From the NCBI GenBank assembly GCA_030323885.1, contig CM059193.1:53162749-53226748 (forward strand): 64,000 nucleotides of DNA, in the 5' to 3' direction. This document shows, piece after piece, positions 43,581 to 55,254 of the stretch. The stretch comes from Branchipolynoe longqiensis. Lineage: Eukaryota > Annelida > Polychaeta > Phyllodocida > Polynoidae. The notes beneath the pieces were generated by a model. It saw nothing but the letters and a program-made list of their open reading frames with translations. It searched no databases and was not told where the DNA came from. The position numbers and the translations under genes are program-made. Each line of letters starts with the position of its first letter. The stretch's first letter is position 1.

Positions 43581-43715
43581 ATCTGCGGGTTTGGTTCAGC
43601 GGACGTGCTGTAGTACACTGGATGGTGCACAAGGGCAGCGGCAACACTCGACGCACGGTACACTACAAGGCGGACGAAGTCTACATCGACCACGTCAACA
43701 TCCTCTTTGGCTCAC
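43581..43715 (+). CDS. Internal exon of an alpha-arrestin (arrestin domain-containing protein)
   Basis: A 135-bp phase 1-1 exon. The acceptor is a pyrimidine-rich tract ending TGTCGATACAG; the donor is CAC|GTAAGT. The frame encodes LRVWFSGRAVVHWMVHKG followed by RRTVHYKADEVYIDHVNILF. The WFSG.A.VHW block and the Y.A.E.Y......LFG block match the N-terminal arrestin fold of ARRDC-type alpha-arrestins (adaptors that link membrane cargo to ubiquitin ligases); this assignment is from recognised pattern, not a search. Codon use (GTC, ATC, CTC, AAC) is GC-biased, unlike the surrounding DNA. Flanking exons are not visible: downstream is a 3-kb minisatellite, upstream 1 kb without another coding block. 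A lone exon of a processed or broken paralogue cannot be excluded, but perfect splice signals argue for a functional exon. Confidence 0.75.
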
Positions 43716-43737
43716 GTAAGTCTCCCTTACAAATTAC

Positions 43738-45133
43738 AGCAGCACAGCAGTGTAGCAGTCCAGCAGTCCAGAGTCCATTAGTCCAGCAGTCCAGCAGTAC
43801 AACAGTACAGCAGTACAGCAGTCCAGCATTACAACAGTCCAGCAGTACAGCAGTCCAACAATACAGAAGTACAGCAGTACAGCAGTGTAGCAGTGTAGCA
43901 GTCCAGGAGTCCAACAGTACAGCAGTACAGAAGTAGAGCAGTACAGAAGTACAGCAGTACAGCAGTACAGCATTACAGCAGTGCAGCAGTACAGCACTAC
44001 AGCATTACAGCAGTGTAGCAGTACAGCAGTACAGCAGTACAGCAGTACAGCATTCCAACAGTACAGCAGTACAGAAGTACAGCAGTACAGCAGTCCAAAA
44101 GTACAGCAGTCCAACAGTACAGCAGTACAGCACAACAGCAGTGCAGCAGTACAGCAGTGCAGCAGAACAGCAGTACAGCAGAACAGCAGAACAGCAGTAC
44201 AGCAGTCCAGCAGTAAAGCAGTACAGCAGTGTAGCAGTACAGAAGTCCAGCAGTACAGCAGAATAGCAGTACAGCAGCCCAGCAGTACAGCAGTACAGCA
44301 GTACAGCAGAACAGCATTAAAGCAGTACAGCAGTGCAGCAGTACAGCAGTGCAGCAGTGCAGCAGTACAGCAGTGCAGCAGTGCAGCAGTACAGCAGTGC
44401 AGCAGTACAGCAGTACAGCAGTCCAGCAGTACAGCAGTGCAGCAGGACAGCAGTCCAGCATTACAGCAGTGCAGCAGTACAGCAGTACAGCAGTCCAGCA
44501 TTACAGCAGGAGGGCAGTACAGCAGTGCAGCAGTACAGCAGTGCCGCAGTACAGCAGTGTAGCAGTACAGCAGTGCAGCAGTCCAGCAGTCCAGCAGTGC
44601 AGCAGTACAGCAGTGCAGCAGTACAGCAGGACAGCAGTGCATCAGTACAGCAGTGTAGCAGTACAGCAGTACAGCAGTCCAGCAGTCCAGCAGTGCAGCA
44701 GTACAGCAGTGCAGCAGTACAGCAGTGTAGCAGTACAGCAGTCCAGCAGTCCAGCAGTGCAGCAGTACAGCAGTGCAGCAGTACAGCAGTACAGCAGTGC
44801 AGCAGTGCAGCAGTCCAGCAGTCCAGCAGTGCAGCACTACAGCAGTCCAGCAGTGCAACAGTACAGCAGTACAGCAGTACAGCAGTACAGCAGTGCAGCA
44901 GTACAGCAGTGCAGCAGTACAGCAGTACAGCAGTCCAGCATTACAGCAGTACAGCAGTACAGCAGTACAGCAGTACAGCAGTACAGCAGTACAGCAGTAC
45001 AGCAGTACAGCAGTACAGCAGTGCAGCAGTGCAGCAGTACAGCAGTGCAGCAGTACAGCAGTACAGCAGTGCCGCAGTACACCAGTACAGCAGTGTAGCA
45101 GTACACTAGTACAGCAGTCCAGCATTACAGCAG
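43738..45133. repeat. Octamer minisatellite (ACAGCAGT)n, first block
   Basis: About 175 copies of an 8-bp unit ACAGCAGT with first-base variants (GCAGCAGT, CCAGCAGT) and GTGTAGCAGT insertions. As 8 is not a multiple of 3, all frames read the same 24-bp cycle and none meets a regular stop, so all six frames stay open over long spans; none is a gene. It starts 22 bp inside the intron downstream of the arrestin-like exon. Confidence 0.97.
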
Positions 45134-45261
45134 TAAGATAACACCAACACTACAACTTGCCAGCATTGAAAACAAGCCTGGGTACCCGGGCTTATATGCT
45201 ATGGACAGTATAAATACAGCCTCAATAAAAAAAATAAAAAAAATAAAAAATAAAAAAAGCA
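45134..45261. other. Non-repeat spacer within the octamer array
   Basis: AGATAACACCAACACTACAA, a GGGTACCCGGGCTTATATG stretch, then AATAAAAAAAATAAAAAAAA. The A-rich end suggests a retroposed fragment, on weak evidence. Confidence 0.5.
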
Positions 45262-46760
45262 GTGCAGCAGTGCAGCAGTACAGCAGTACAGCAGTCCAGC
45301 ATTACAACAGTCCAGCAGTACAGCAGTGCAGCAGTGCAGCAGTCCAGCAGAACAGCAGTACAGCAGTACAGCAGTCAGCATTACAGCAGTACAGCAGTAC
45401 AGCAGTACAGCAGTACAGCAGTACAGCAGTACAGCAGTACAGCAGTGCAGCAGTACAGCAGTACAGCAGTACAGCAGTACAGCAGTACAGCAGTACAGCA
45501 GTGCAGCAGTCCAGCAGTACAGCAGTGTAGCAGTACAGCAGTACAGCAGTACAGCAGTACAGCAGCACAGGATTCCAGCATTACAGCAGTACAGCAGTCC
45601 AGCAGTACAGCAGTACAGCAGTGCAGCAGTGTAGCAATACAGCATTACAGCAGTGCAGCAGTACAGCAGTACATCAGTGCAGCAGTCCAGCAGTCCAGCA
45701 GTCCAGCAGTCCAGCAGTACTGCTGTGCAGTAGTACAGCAGTACAGCAGTACAGCATTACAGCAGTGTAGCATTACAGCATTACAGCAGTGCAGCAGTAC
45801 AGCAGTACATCAGTGCAGCAGTCCAGCAGTCCAGCAGTACTGCTGTGCAGCAGTACAGCAGTACAGCAGTGCAGCAGTGTAGCATTACAGCATGACAGCA
45901 GTGCAGCAGTACAGCAGTACAGCAGTGCAGCAGTACAGCAGTACAGCAGAACAGCAGTGCAGCAGTACAGCAGTGCAGCAAGTGCAGCAGTACAGCAGTG
46001 CAGCAGTGCAGCAATACAGCAGTCCAGCATTACAGCAGTGCAGCAGTACAGCAGTACAGCATTACAGCAGTGCAGCAGTACAGCAGTGCAGCAGTACAGC
46101 CGTACAGCAGTACACCAGTACAGCAGTGTAGCAGTACAGGAGTACAGCACTCCAGCATTACAGCAGTACAGCAGTGCAGCAGTGCAGCAGTACAGCAGTC
46201 CAGCATTGCAGCAGTCCAGCAGTACAGCAGTGCAGCAGTCAGCATTACCGCAGTCCAGCAGTACAGCAGTACAGCAGTACAGCAGTGTAGCAGTACAGGA
46301 GTACAGCACTCCAGCATTACAGCAGTACAGCAGTGCAGCAGTGCAACAGTACAGCAGTCCAGCATTGCAGCAGTCCAGCAGTACAGCAGTGCAGCAGTCC
46401 AGCAGAACAGCAGTACAGCAGTCAGCATTACAGCAGTCCAGCAGTACAGCAGTACAGCAGTGTAGCAGTACAGCAGTACAGCAGTACAGCAGTACAGCAG
46501 TACAGCAGTGCAGCAGTGCAGCAGTCCAGCAGTACAGCAGTGTAGCAGTACAGAAGTACAGCAGTACAGCAGTACAGCAGTGCAGCAGTCCAGCAGTACA
46601 GCAGTACAGCAGTACAGCAGTGCAGCAGTACAGCAGTACAGCAGTGCAGCAGTACAGCAGTCCAGCAGTACAGCAGTACAGCAGTGTAGCAGTACAGCAG
46701 TACAGCAGTGTACAGCAGTACAGCAGTACAGCAGTACAGCAGTACAGCAGTACAGCAGTC
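45262..46760. repeat. Octamer minisatellite (ACAGCAGT)n, second block
   Basis: Same unit and strand as the first block, with local higher-order duplications, e.g. the block around GTAGCAGTACAGGAGTACAG at 46127 and 46288, about 160 bp apart. Confidence 0.97.
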
Positions 46761-47865
46761 CTGATACCATCAACCTCACCATGCCTACACGTGCATGTGG
46801 GATTTCGCCTGGGGAGGTCAGTGCGCACATACTACACAAGGAACTACAGCTGCATGCAAATATGCCCAGTATATCAAATGATCCAATCACTTTGCAGCAA
46901 TTTTTCTTCGGTTTTGGGGGGGGGGGTATTTTTTCACTTTTAAACTTTTAAAAATAAATATTGTACATACGATAATTATCTGCTGACAAGATCTAAGTGT
47001 ATGAATTCCTAGAGAAAACCTTTTGGTAAGCATTCACACAACACACTGTTGATCAGAGCCGTCCATTCAATAACAACAGAATTCGTTCAGTTGCGGCTGA
47101 TCATTGCGATTGAATTGGTGAGTTGGACTGGACTTGTGAAATGGATATTCTGAAGAAACTTGATATTTATAGAGGGCCAAGGACTGATCAATCCATTATA
47201 GAAAGCACTTATTTTCTGCACATTGTAGCTCGTGTAAAGGTGGATCAATCTCATATAGTCTCATATATAATGGATTATTCCAACATGGTCTAATAGTAAT
47301 ACATAGAAAAAACAATAGTTTGGGTCTTTTTTGTTCAATTTCGTGAAATTCGTCCGTCAAAAGCAATGAATTGGTATCGCTGGAAAGGTTAGAAGTGGCA
47401 TTGCAGAAATGTCAAGCCACACCGTATTTTCCTGAAGGCACTACTCCCCACCACCTCCACACCCACACCCCACCCCTCCATGCCTTCCTTTGTTAAGACA
47501 TTGTTGCTCGCTTGGTGAACATTGACTCCCATGGGTAGTGTATCAAGGAAGATAGCCTCGTTTTAGTCAAAGTGGACCTTTAGGCAAATCTGGTGCACCA
47601 ATTAAATGGCTATCAGCCACATTTGGTGTTTCATTTAAGAGTAATTAAGGATTTAATTTACATTAAAGCAAAAGGATTTTTATGTCTTGCATCTCATATC
47701 ATGGTGGTTTTGTTCAACTGGCAAATAATATTTAATTCATTAAAGAAAGCACCTGCTGGTGTTATACTCATGTGATCAGCGAGAAAATCTGGTGATTGTG
47801 TCCTAGCAAAATACCACTTATATGTGACAACTGTAGCCTCAGGGCATTGCCCAGAATCAGTGCAT
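46761..47865. other. Unassigned stretch after the octamer array
   Basis: No exon of an arrestin or any other domain is recognisable; a G run at 46917-46926 and AT-rich DNA. Presumably intronic or intergenic. Confidence 0.4.
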
Positions 47866-47869
47866 GCAT

Positions 47870-48175
47870 ACTGTGTGCTGTGTGTCTGTCACTGAACCAC
47901 TGGTCAGCCCTCCCTGACAAGACCGGAGAGCATGCTCCTCCCCCCACCCCCCACCTCCCATGCGCACAGTGTGCTGGGAAGCAACAGAGGCCCCCCCCCC
48001 CCTCCTCTGCTTGCAAACAAGGGTGGGAGGGGGTTACCATGGTTACAGATTAAGACAGGGTGTGGGTGACCGAAGTTAGCACAGATGAGGGGGTTGAAAA
48101 ACCCACATGCAGGAAGTGATATTTTATTTACTTACAATATTTGTTACTGTTAGGACAATTTGGTGGTGAATGATG
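47870..48175. repeat. Block X, inverted copy at 55255-55590
   Basis: CCATGGTTACAGATTAAGAC AGGGTGTG and GGACAATTTGGTGGTGAATG ATGGGG recur in reverse complement at 55440-55470 and 55255-55290. Both copies adjoin a TACA/TGTA microsatellite and lie just before a family B start. Confidence 0.75.
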
Positions 48176-48179
48176 GGGC

Positions 48180-48330
48180 ATACACATACATACATGCACA
48201 TACATGCATGCATGCATACACATGTATGCATACATACATGTATGCATAAACATCCATACATACATCAATACATATCCATACATCCACATCCATACATCCA
48301 ACCAAACATCCATCCAACCTATATACTTAC
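48180..48330. repeat. Microsatellite (ACATACATGC)n
   Basis: TACATACATGCACATACATG and CATCCATACATC repeats. Confidence 0.85.
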
Positions 48331-48337
48331 ATACATC

Positions 48338-49046
48338 TAAAGGGCGCATTCCTTACACGCGTAATGCGAATGCGAATGCGAATGCGAATGCGACAAAAAA
48401 TCGAAACGCCTTGAAACCTATGAGCTACATTCCTTACATGCGTAATGCGAATGCGAATGCGAATGCGAATGCATTTTCCCGATCGGTCCATGTAGCGATC
48501 GGTGCATAATGCGTCAAGCTGGTGCGAATAGAAAAGCATCAGTCGCATTTGTCCATTGATATAAGGCTGGAGGAGGTGACTGATAATTACGGACAGCCGG
48601 GACAAGGTAGTGCGAATAGAAAAGCATCAGCCGCATTTGTCCATTGATATAAGGCTGGAGGAGGCGACTGATAATTACGGACAGCCGGGGGAAGGACGGT
48701 TGTAGAAGACGGTTGTAGAAGATTGGCAGCAAAGACTCTTTTAAACCCTGTAACTACACCAGCAAAGGGTAGCCCCCCAGTCTTTAGCCCTGTATCTACA
48801 CTCTCTCTTAAATCCAAGCAGACACGGGAGACATAGTGTCGAGTGCCTTAAATTTGGCCTACATGTCGGATATGTAAAATGCTACCAGATGCTACCAGAT
48901 GCTTTAAAAATAAATGAATGATAGATAGCCACAAGTACTTTTGATATACTTCACTGCATGCTGCATGCCGCATGCCGCATAACGCATAACGCGTGTAAGG
49001 AATGATGGCATTCGCATACCGCATAACGCATAACGCATAACGCATT
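48338..49046. mobile_element. Family B MITE, left part (interrupted)
   Basis: Starts AAAGGGCGCATTCCTTACAC then GTAATGCGAATGCGAATGCG, centre CCGATCGGTCCATGTAGCGA, and the block CAGTCGCATTTGTCCATTGA ... GGAGGAGG(T/C)GACTGATAATTACGG, which is doubled in tandem (about 48524-48683). Breaks at CGCATT (49046), where the 3.8-kb element begins; its right end is at 53271-53304. Confidence 0.8.
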
Positions 49047-52000
49047 GTTCGTAATGCTGAAGCATTACGGGTAATTTGGCGGCAAATACAGCTATAAAAG
49101 CGACTGCTAGCTGCGAACATTTCACTTTCCCCACGGGAGCCACGAGGACAACAACTGCCTTAAATTGTTTGACGGTCGACGGAGCCAGGAGCCGGCGAAT
49201 CGGGCCGGATCGCCGGCACGACTTGAATTCTCCGGTGGTTGACCGAGCTAGGAGCCGGCAACATCCACCCCAGTTGCCGTGAAGACACCCCAGCGATTGA
49301 CGAAGCAAAGAGCCGTGACACGCGCCCCGGTTCGCCCGTACGACATTAAATTCTATGACGATCGGCGGAGCCAGGAGCCGGCGACACAGCCCCAACAAGG
49401 GACACACCCACTGCCACGCCCACAAATCTCCAAGACGAGCATATCCGGCCAACGACGAAGCAAGGGGCCGGCAACACGCGCGCCGGGTCGCCGGGCCAGT
49501 TCTCCGGCGATCGACGGAGCGGGGGGCCGGCAACACGCACGCCAGTTCGCCGGGATGCATTAAATTCTCCGGCGAGCATCGCAGCCACGAGCCTGAGCAA
49601 GGAGCCGCAACACGCATGCCGGTTCGCCGGGACAATACTACATTTCTCCGACCATTGACAAAGCAAGGAGCCGGCACCACGGGTGCCAGTCCGCTGGGAC
49701 AATACTAAATTCTCCGGCGGTCGACGGGGGAAGGAACCGGCAACACGGGCACCAGTCCGCCGGGACAACGCTAAATTCTCTGCTGACCGACGAAGCCAGG
49801 AGCCGGCAACACATACCCTGCACGACGTTAAAAAAAAAAAATTAAAAAAAATTCTCTGGCGATCGACATTGACATGAGTAAACTCTCGCACATGGACTAC
49901 TACAATGACAACGAGATCCTACACCAGTGTGTCACAGCCAGTGATAGTACACCAACGGTTGAGGGCGCTGCCATCATGCACTCACATGCGTGCTTGATAA
50001 ACAACTCCTGCAGCCCAAGCCAAGCACAACTATGACACTGACAGCGAGAGCATCCACTGACATTAACGGTACAGTGGCTGTGACCAGAGCATGTGAGGCA
50101 TCACTCCAACAACCAGCAGCCCAGCCTAGGAAACCAAATGGGCTCCTTAACATCGACCGCCAAGACTAACCTCATTCAAGTCGAACACTGGACCGGTGCA
50201 GAAACATCACAACAGCTCTGACTCTATAACTATCATATGTAGCGTAAGAAACAGTAAGCAGCTTCGACTCTACTATCGCACAACTCGGAGTCAGCCGATG
50301 CAAGACAGAAACACGATGGTCGGAATCATGCTCTTTGACACCACTACAACAACAACGAGATCTTATCACATGCTGTCACAGCCAGTGACAGTACACCAAC
50401 GATTGAGGCTGACGCCGAGCATTCACAGACACGCGTGATCGAATCGGCAAAACCCAAACCTGGGTCTCTCTCTCACTCGGAGGATAACTTAACTGGACGC
50501 AGCTACACCTTGATGTATCGGCCTTCATAATGATGGATGGCGTTTCCCTCCAACCCTGAGCCCTACTCGATGCACTATGTCTTGGCCTGTCCATGGTGGG
50601 CTACCTGGCACCAGGTGTCATCACTCTGCACAGCCTTCGAAGGGGCTGTGCACAAACCCATGCCAAACTTGGGCCATCCTTGACAACATAAAACACCTTG
50701 GCAACTGACTTCGCCTATATACCAGGGCTGCCGCTTCAGCCTCCCGCAAGCATTACACTAGTGGCAACTGCCAGTCGAAGACCTTGGCACCACAGAATCG
50801 TCACGACTATACCATCTACATAAATAACATAAATCTACCTCACAATAAGTCGTCGGCATGAGTGCAGGCCATGACTCAATACTCTTTACATCCTCACGTG
50901 ATGTGCCAACAAGGGACACGACCACTGCAATGCCCACAAACATACAATATGGGCATACGGCGACCCCTTAAGTCTTCGAGCTGGTAACACATGCACCATT
51001 TCGGCAGGACAAACTACACTGATGGCAACTGCCAATAAAAGACCTTGGCACCACAGGATCATCATAACTTTACCACCTACATTTATAACACAAATCTACT
51101 TCACAATAAGTCTTCACCATGAGCCTGGGCCGACACCCAAAAATCTGTGTGTGATCATGTGATGTGCCAACAAGGGACACGCTCACCACCACATCCACAG
51201 GTCTGCAACACGTGCATACGGTGACAATTAATTCTTCGAACTGCCAACACATGCACCAGTTTGCCGGGACGATGCTAAATAACAGTAAGCAACGCCCAAA
51301 TATAACATAATTCTACCTCACAATAAGTCTTCAGTATGAGTGCAGGCCATGACTCAATACTCTGTGCATGATCACATGATGTGATCAAGAAGGAACACGA
51401 CCACTGCCACGCCCACAAATCTACAACACGGGCATACAGCGACACTTTAAGACTATGAGCCGGTTCAGCATCAAATGAAGCATCTACCTCACGATAAGTC
51501 TTCGGCACGAGCCCAGGCCATGACTCAATACTCTGTCCATGCTCAAGTGATGCGCCCAACAAGTGGCACGACCGATGCCACGCCCATAAAACCTACAACA
51601 CAGCATATGGCGATACATTGAGTCTTCGAGCCGGTAACACGTGCACCATTTCGCCAGGACAATAAGTCCTCAGCACGAGTGCAGGCCATGACTCTATAAT
51701 CTGTCCACGCTCACGTGATGTGCCAACAAGGGACAAGACCACTGCCACGCCCACTTCATGATTCAATAATCCGTGCGTGACTTTGTGATGTGCCAACAAG
51801 GGACATGTCCACTGCCATGACCACAGACCTACAACATGGGCAAACGGTGACACTTAAATTCTTTGAGCCGCCAACACATGTGCCGGTCTGCCGGGACGAC
51901 ATTAAATTCTCCGGTGATCGACGAAGCGAACAGAACAAGAACGATGTAACTATGCACTGCTAGATGTACTCAGCGGGATGCACTGTGACCCTGCGGTAGG

Positions 52001-52884
52001 ACATCTGTTTGAGGCGCTTACGACAGACAATGAGCTGCTGAGAGTGCAGGTTACCTTTGGCGACTTAGTAACCACAGTTCCGTAACCTATTCAAAAAGTA
52101 AATTATCTGCCCCTTTTCTCACAGGTTACTACGCTCTACAGCTCTGATGCCTCATGGATCTACTGAGGCAGGGACTGTTAACAAACACATTGAGAAATAA
52201 ACAGGGCAAATCAACGAAATACATAATACATAAAGGTCACCTGCCCCTCCATGGCTCTACCCAGTACGACACTATCTCCTCCAGATTGGACTTCAGTGCC
52301 CAAACACCCTGAGCAAAAAGACTTCAACCCTCACACAATGGACTCAACATGCACATCTGGACCTCGAGGACATCCTGGAGCTCTTCTGCCCCACAGAACA
52401 TTCCGATCGTCAGAGCGACTCTCTGGTGCTGTATGGCTCCTAATGCCACCACCACTGGTCCGGACTACCACTGACCGGGATTCATCACGACTGATGGGTC
52501 ACCAATCACGGTCAAAGTGCTGGACAATTTCCTCAGACATGCCCTGTCCGCGGTGGGCCACAAACGACAGCAGCCTCCACACTATATAGGCTCTCCAGGG
52601 GAGGCGTCCACACATGTTCGAACCATGGAGTCCCCCTACAGGACATTAAGACACTCGGTCACTGGACCTCTGATGCCCGCACGTCTACCTCCCCAGAGTT
52701 CTAACACTTATCTTCCCAGAACTCCTATTATTCAGCTACAGCCACGCTATCATCCTTACTTGGTTATAAGCGTGCCTAAGCCTCATTTGACATTACATAA
52801 CTAACTAAGAGACTGTACTGATGACAAGAGCTAAAATTGTAATAAAAAAGGCATACTATATTCGCTGTGTTTGTTTTGCTAATT
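49047..52884 (+). mobile_element. 3.8-kb TATA-bearing element of unknown class, inserted in a family B MITE
   Basis: The left terminus has an 18-bp palindrome GTAATGCTGAAGCATTAC (49051-49068), followed by a TATA box (TATAAAA, 49093-49099). The right end has AATAAA-type signal and GTTTGTTTTGCTAATT. Both ends recur exactly in the shorter copy 52885-53270, which defines the borders. The interior is non-coding: 49150-49860 is a run of ~60-80 bp units (AAATTCTCCGGCGATCGACG, AGCCGGCAACACGC, GTTCGCCGGGAC), 49880-50430 has a ~450-bp duplication (ACAACGAGATC...GTCACAGCCAGTGA), and 50890-51910 holds ~7 diverged ~150-250 bp units (CAACAAGGGACACGACCACT, GAGTGCAGGCCATGACTC). TATA box plus polyA signal suggest a non-autonomous retroelement, but the ends do not start TG or end CA, so the class is open. 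Confidence 0.6.
49093..49099 (+). promoter_or_regulatory. TATA box of the 3.8-kb element
   Basis: GCTATAAAAGCGACTGCTAG; the same TATA context is kept in the short copy at 53037-53043 (GCTATAAAAGTGACTGCTAG), so the promoter region is conserved between the two copies. Confidence 0.55.
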
Positions 52885-53270
52885 GTTCGTAATGCTGAAG
52901 CATTACGGGTAATTTGGCGGCAAATACAGCCAAGCGCTAGTAACTAAGGTCACTTCCGCCATATATCGCCCAGTAAACAAGGCGACTGCGGCTCCACTGG
53001 TGTCATATTTCTGAACTAAATTACCACGTCTTCGGCTATAAAAGTGACTGCTAGCTGCGAACATTTCACTTTCGACACGGGAGCCACGAGGACAACAACT
53101 GCCTTAAATTGCCATCCCACCCACCCCACAATGAGAAGGGGATATAGGGTTATAAGCGTGCCTAAGCCTCATTTGACATTACATAACTAACTAAGAGACT
53201 GTACTGATGACAAGAGCTAAAATTGTAATAAAAAAGGCATACTATATTCGCTGTGTTTGTTTTGCTAATT
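52885..53270 (+). mobile_element. Internally deleted copy of the 3.8-kb element, in direct tandem
   Basis: Begins directly after the first copy with GTTCGTAATGCTGAAGC and ends GTTTTGCTAATT. It keeps about 225 bp of the left end (with an extra ~110 bp, CAAGCGCTAGTAACTAAGG onward, missing from the first copy) and about 120 bp of the right end (from TTATAAGCGTGCC), with only ~40 bp (CCATCCCACCCACCCC...) between. Contains TATAAAA at 53037-53043 and AATAAA at 53227-53232. Confidence 0.75.
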
Positions 53271-53304
53271 ACGCTTAACGCGTGTAAGGAATGCCAGCTT
53301 TAGC
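53271..53304. mobile_element. Family B MITE, right end
   Basis: ACGCTTAACGCGTGTAAGGA ATGCCAGCTTTA completes the TIR of the copy that starts at 48338. Confidence 0.75.
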
Positions 53305-53748
53305 CAACACCCACCCTGGTATGAGGGTGTGTGTGTGGAGGGTCAAATACTGAGGCAGAGGACCTGGAACACGTGTGATGGCCACCCTTACACACAATCA
53401 GTAGGAGGAGTGTGTGTGAGGGGGGCGAGCTGGGGGGTAGAGGGGTGACGGTTGTTAGAACTAGAAGCAGCCTGAAGCGGGCACTTGGTGCTTCCTCTGG
53501 TGCTCTACTGCTCCACCCCTCACCCCCTGCCCCTCAATCCACACACACTGACACTGACACCAGAATCCCCCCCTCCCCCCCTACACATGCCCCTCCACAC
53601 ACCAATGCCTCACCCACTATGCCCCTCCCCTTACAAATCATACAGTTTTGCGGGCTGAGGAAGAAATACTCCCCCCCCTGTACTCCCCCCCCCCCACACA
53701 CACACACTTCTACTGATTGTGTGTCAGGGGTGGCCATCACAGGAGTTC
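53305..53748. other. Unassigned stretch with C-rich runs
   Basis: Several C/A homopolymer-rich segments (CCCCCCCTCCCCCCC, CACACACACAC). No gene recognised. Confidence 0.4.
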
Positions 53749-54217
53749 CCGGTGTGGCGGTTTCAGCATGTTCCCATGCTCAGATGTGTACCTCGCTTCT
53801 GCGCATGCGTCAGAATCTAATAAACATGGCCGTAATCGATTAACACTACCCGGGCGACTCGGGTCATCCCAGTCGTCAGAATTTCAAATAGAACATGGCG
53901 AGTGTAGTCGACAAATACACGTGCCGTGTGCAGAAAAAGAATAACTTAGATTAATTAAATGGAAATATAGGTAAACTAGGCCATCATAAAATACTTTAAA
54001 TCCTATTTTGCTGTAATTTTTATCGGTTATTAAAAAAAGAAAAAAAATTGTCCACCCTAGCGCGGAGAAGCGTATTCGATTATTCGACCCGAGTTTGTAG
54101 GATGTGCGCATGCGCCAATAAGTGTCTCGGGTGATCCGAGTTGATGCGAAATCCGCGCATGCACAGAAGCAACGGGACACGGCTGAGCACGGGAACACGC
54201 TGAAACCGCCACACCGG
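53749..54217. mobile_element. Family C MITE, copy 1
   Basis: ~65-bp TIRs: CCGGTGTGGCGGTTTCAGC ... and the inverse at the right (GCTGAAACCGCCACACCGG). Subterminal CTTCTGCGCATGCG is repeated at both ends. The middle is AT-rich (TTAATTAAATGGAAATATAG, TTATCGGTTATTAAAAAAAG). No protein, and no clear target duplication. Confidence 0.85.
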
Positions 54218-54289
54218 TGCTCTGCCATACTGCTTTGACCGTCCACACACACACACTCCTACCAGAGTGAGTGTTAAGTAGTTGCAGGC

Positions 54290-54478
54290 TTAGTTACATG
54301 TAAACACAAGCTAAACACGGAAATATGTACATACACATATACATAAATATAGAGATATATATGCATATATGTTATTATGTATGTATATATGTGTGTGCAT
54401 GTATGTGTCTGCTTGTGTATATGCATGTACGTACATATGTATGTATGCATGCATGCATATATGGATAGTGATAATCCC
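54290..54478. repeat. Microsatellite (ATGTATGTAT)n
   Basis: ATACACATATACATAAATAT passing into GTATGTATATGTGTGTGC and GCATGCATGCATATATGG. Confidence 0.85.
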
Positions 54479-54574
54479 ATTGTTGCATTAATAAGCTCTG
54501 GAGTTCATGACTCCTTCCCCGCCCGCTCACGGGAAGGGGATGGGGGGTTGGGGGTGGGGTCCGGCAGGCGCCTC

Positions 54575-55064
54575 GCCGGTGTGGTGGTTTCAGCGGGTTC
54601 CCGTGCTCAGAGGTGTCCCTCGCTTCTGCGCTGCTTCTGCGCATGCGCGGATTTCGCATCAACTCGGGTCACCTGAGCCACTTATTGGCGCATGCGCATA
54701 TCCTACAAACTCGGGTCGAATAATCGAATACGCTTCTCCGCGCTCGGGTGGACAATCTTTTTTTTTTTTTTTAATAACCGATAAAAATACAGCAAAATAG
54801 GATTTAAAGTATTTTATGATGGCCCAGTTTACTTATATTTCCATTTAATTAATCTAAGTTATTCTTTTTATGCACATGGCACGTGTATTTGTCGACTCCA
54901 CTCGCCGTGTTCTATTTGAATTTCTGACGACTGGGATGACCCGAGTCGCCCGGGTCGTGTTAATCGATTACGGCCCGTTGATGCGAAATCCGCGCATGCG
55001 CAGAAGCAGCGCAGAAGCGAGGGACACCTCTGAGCACGGGAACCCGCTGAAACCACCACACCGG
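54575..55064. mobile_element. Family C MITE, copy 2 (inverted relative to copy 1)
   Basis: CCGGTGTGGTGGTTTCAGCG ... CGCTGAAACCACCACACCGG. Internal order is the reverse complement of copy 1 (ACAATC(T)n ATAACCGATAAAAAT here; the inverse there). Inner TIR has a small CGCTGCTTCTG duplication. Confidence 0.88.
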
Positions 55065-55109
55065 GCCCCTGCGCGGGGCGCAACACGCCACTCGCTCAGA
55101 AGTTTTTTT

Positions 55110-55254
55110 TTAATTGTATGTATACATATATACATGTATACACATACACACATATATACATGCATATATGTATGTATATGTATGTATATGTATGTATATG
55201 TATGCATGTGTGTATGCATGTATGCATGTATGTATGCATGCATGCATACATGCA
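55110..55254. repeat. Microsatellite (ATGTATGTAT)n
   Basis: TATACATATATACATGTATA then GTATGTATATGTATGCATG and GCATGCATGC. Confidence 0.85.

Noticed and set aside
43734..46943. Frames up to 463 codons in many frames over the octamer array
   Set aside because: The 8-bp unit has no stop in any frame; simultaneous openness of opposing frames marks an artefact.
47768..48053. Frames of 85-90 codons on both strands over block X
   Set aside because: Proline/glycine-rich by composition, no domain, and the block is a duplicated repeat.
49346..49891. GC-rich frames of 181 and 258 codons (49346-49891 and 48904-49680)
   Set aside because: They overlap tandem 60-80 bp units with several frames open on both strands; no domain recognisable.
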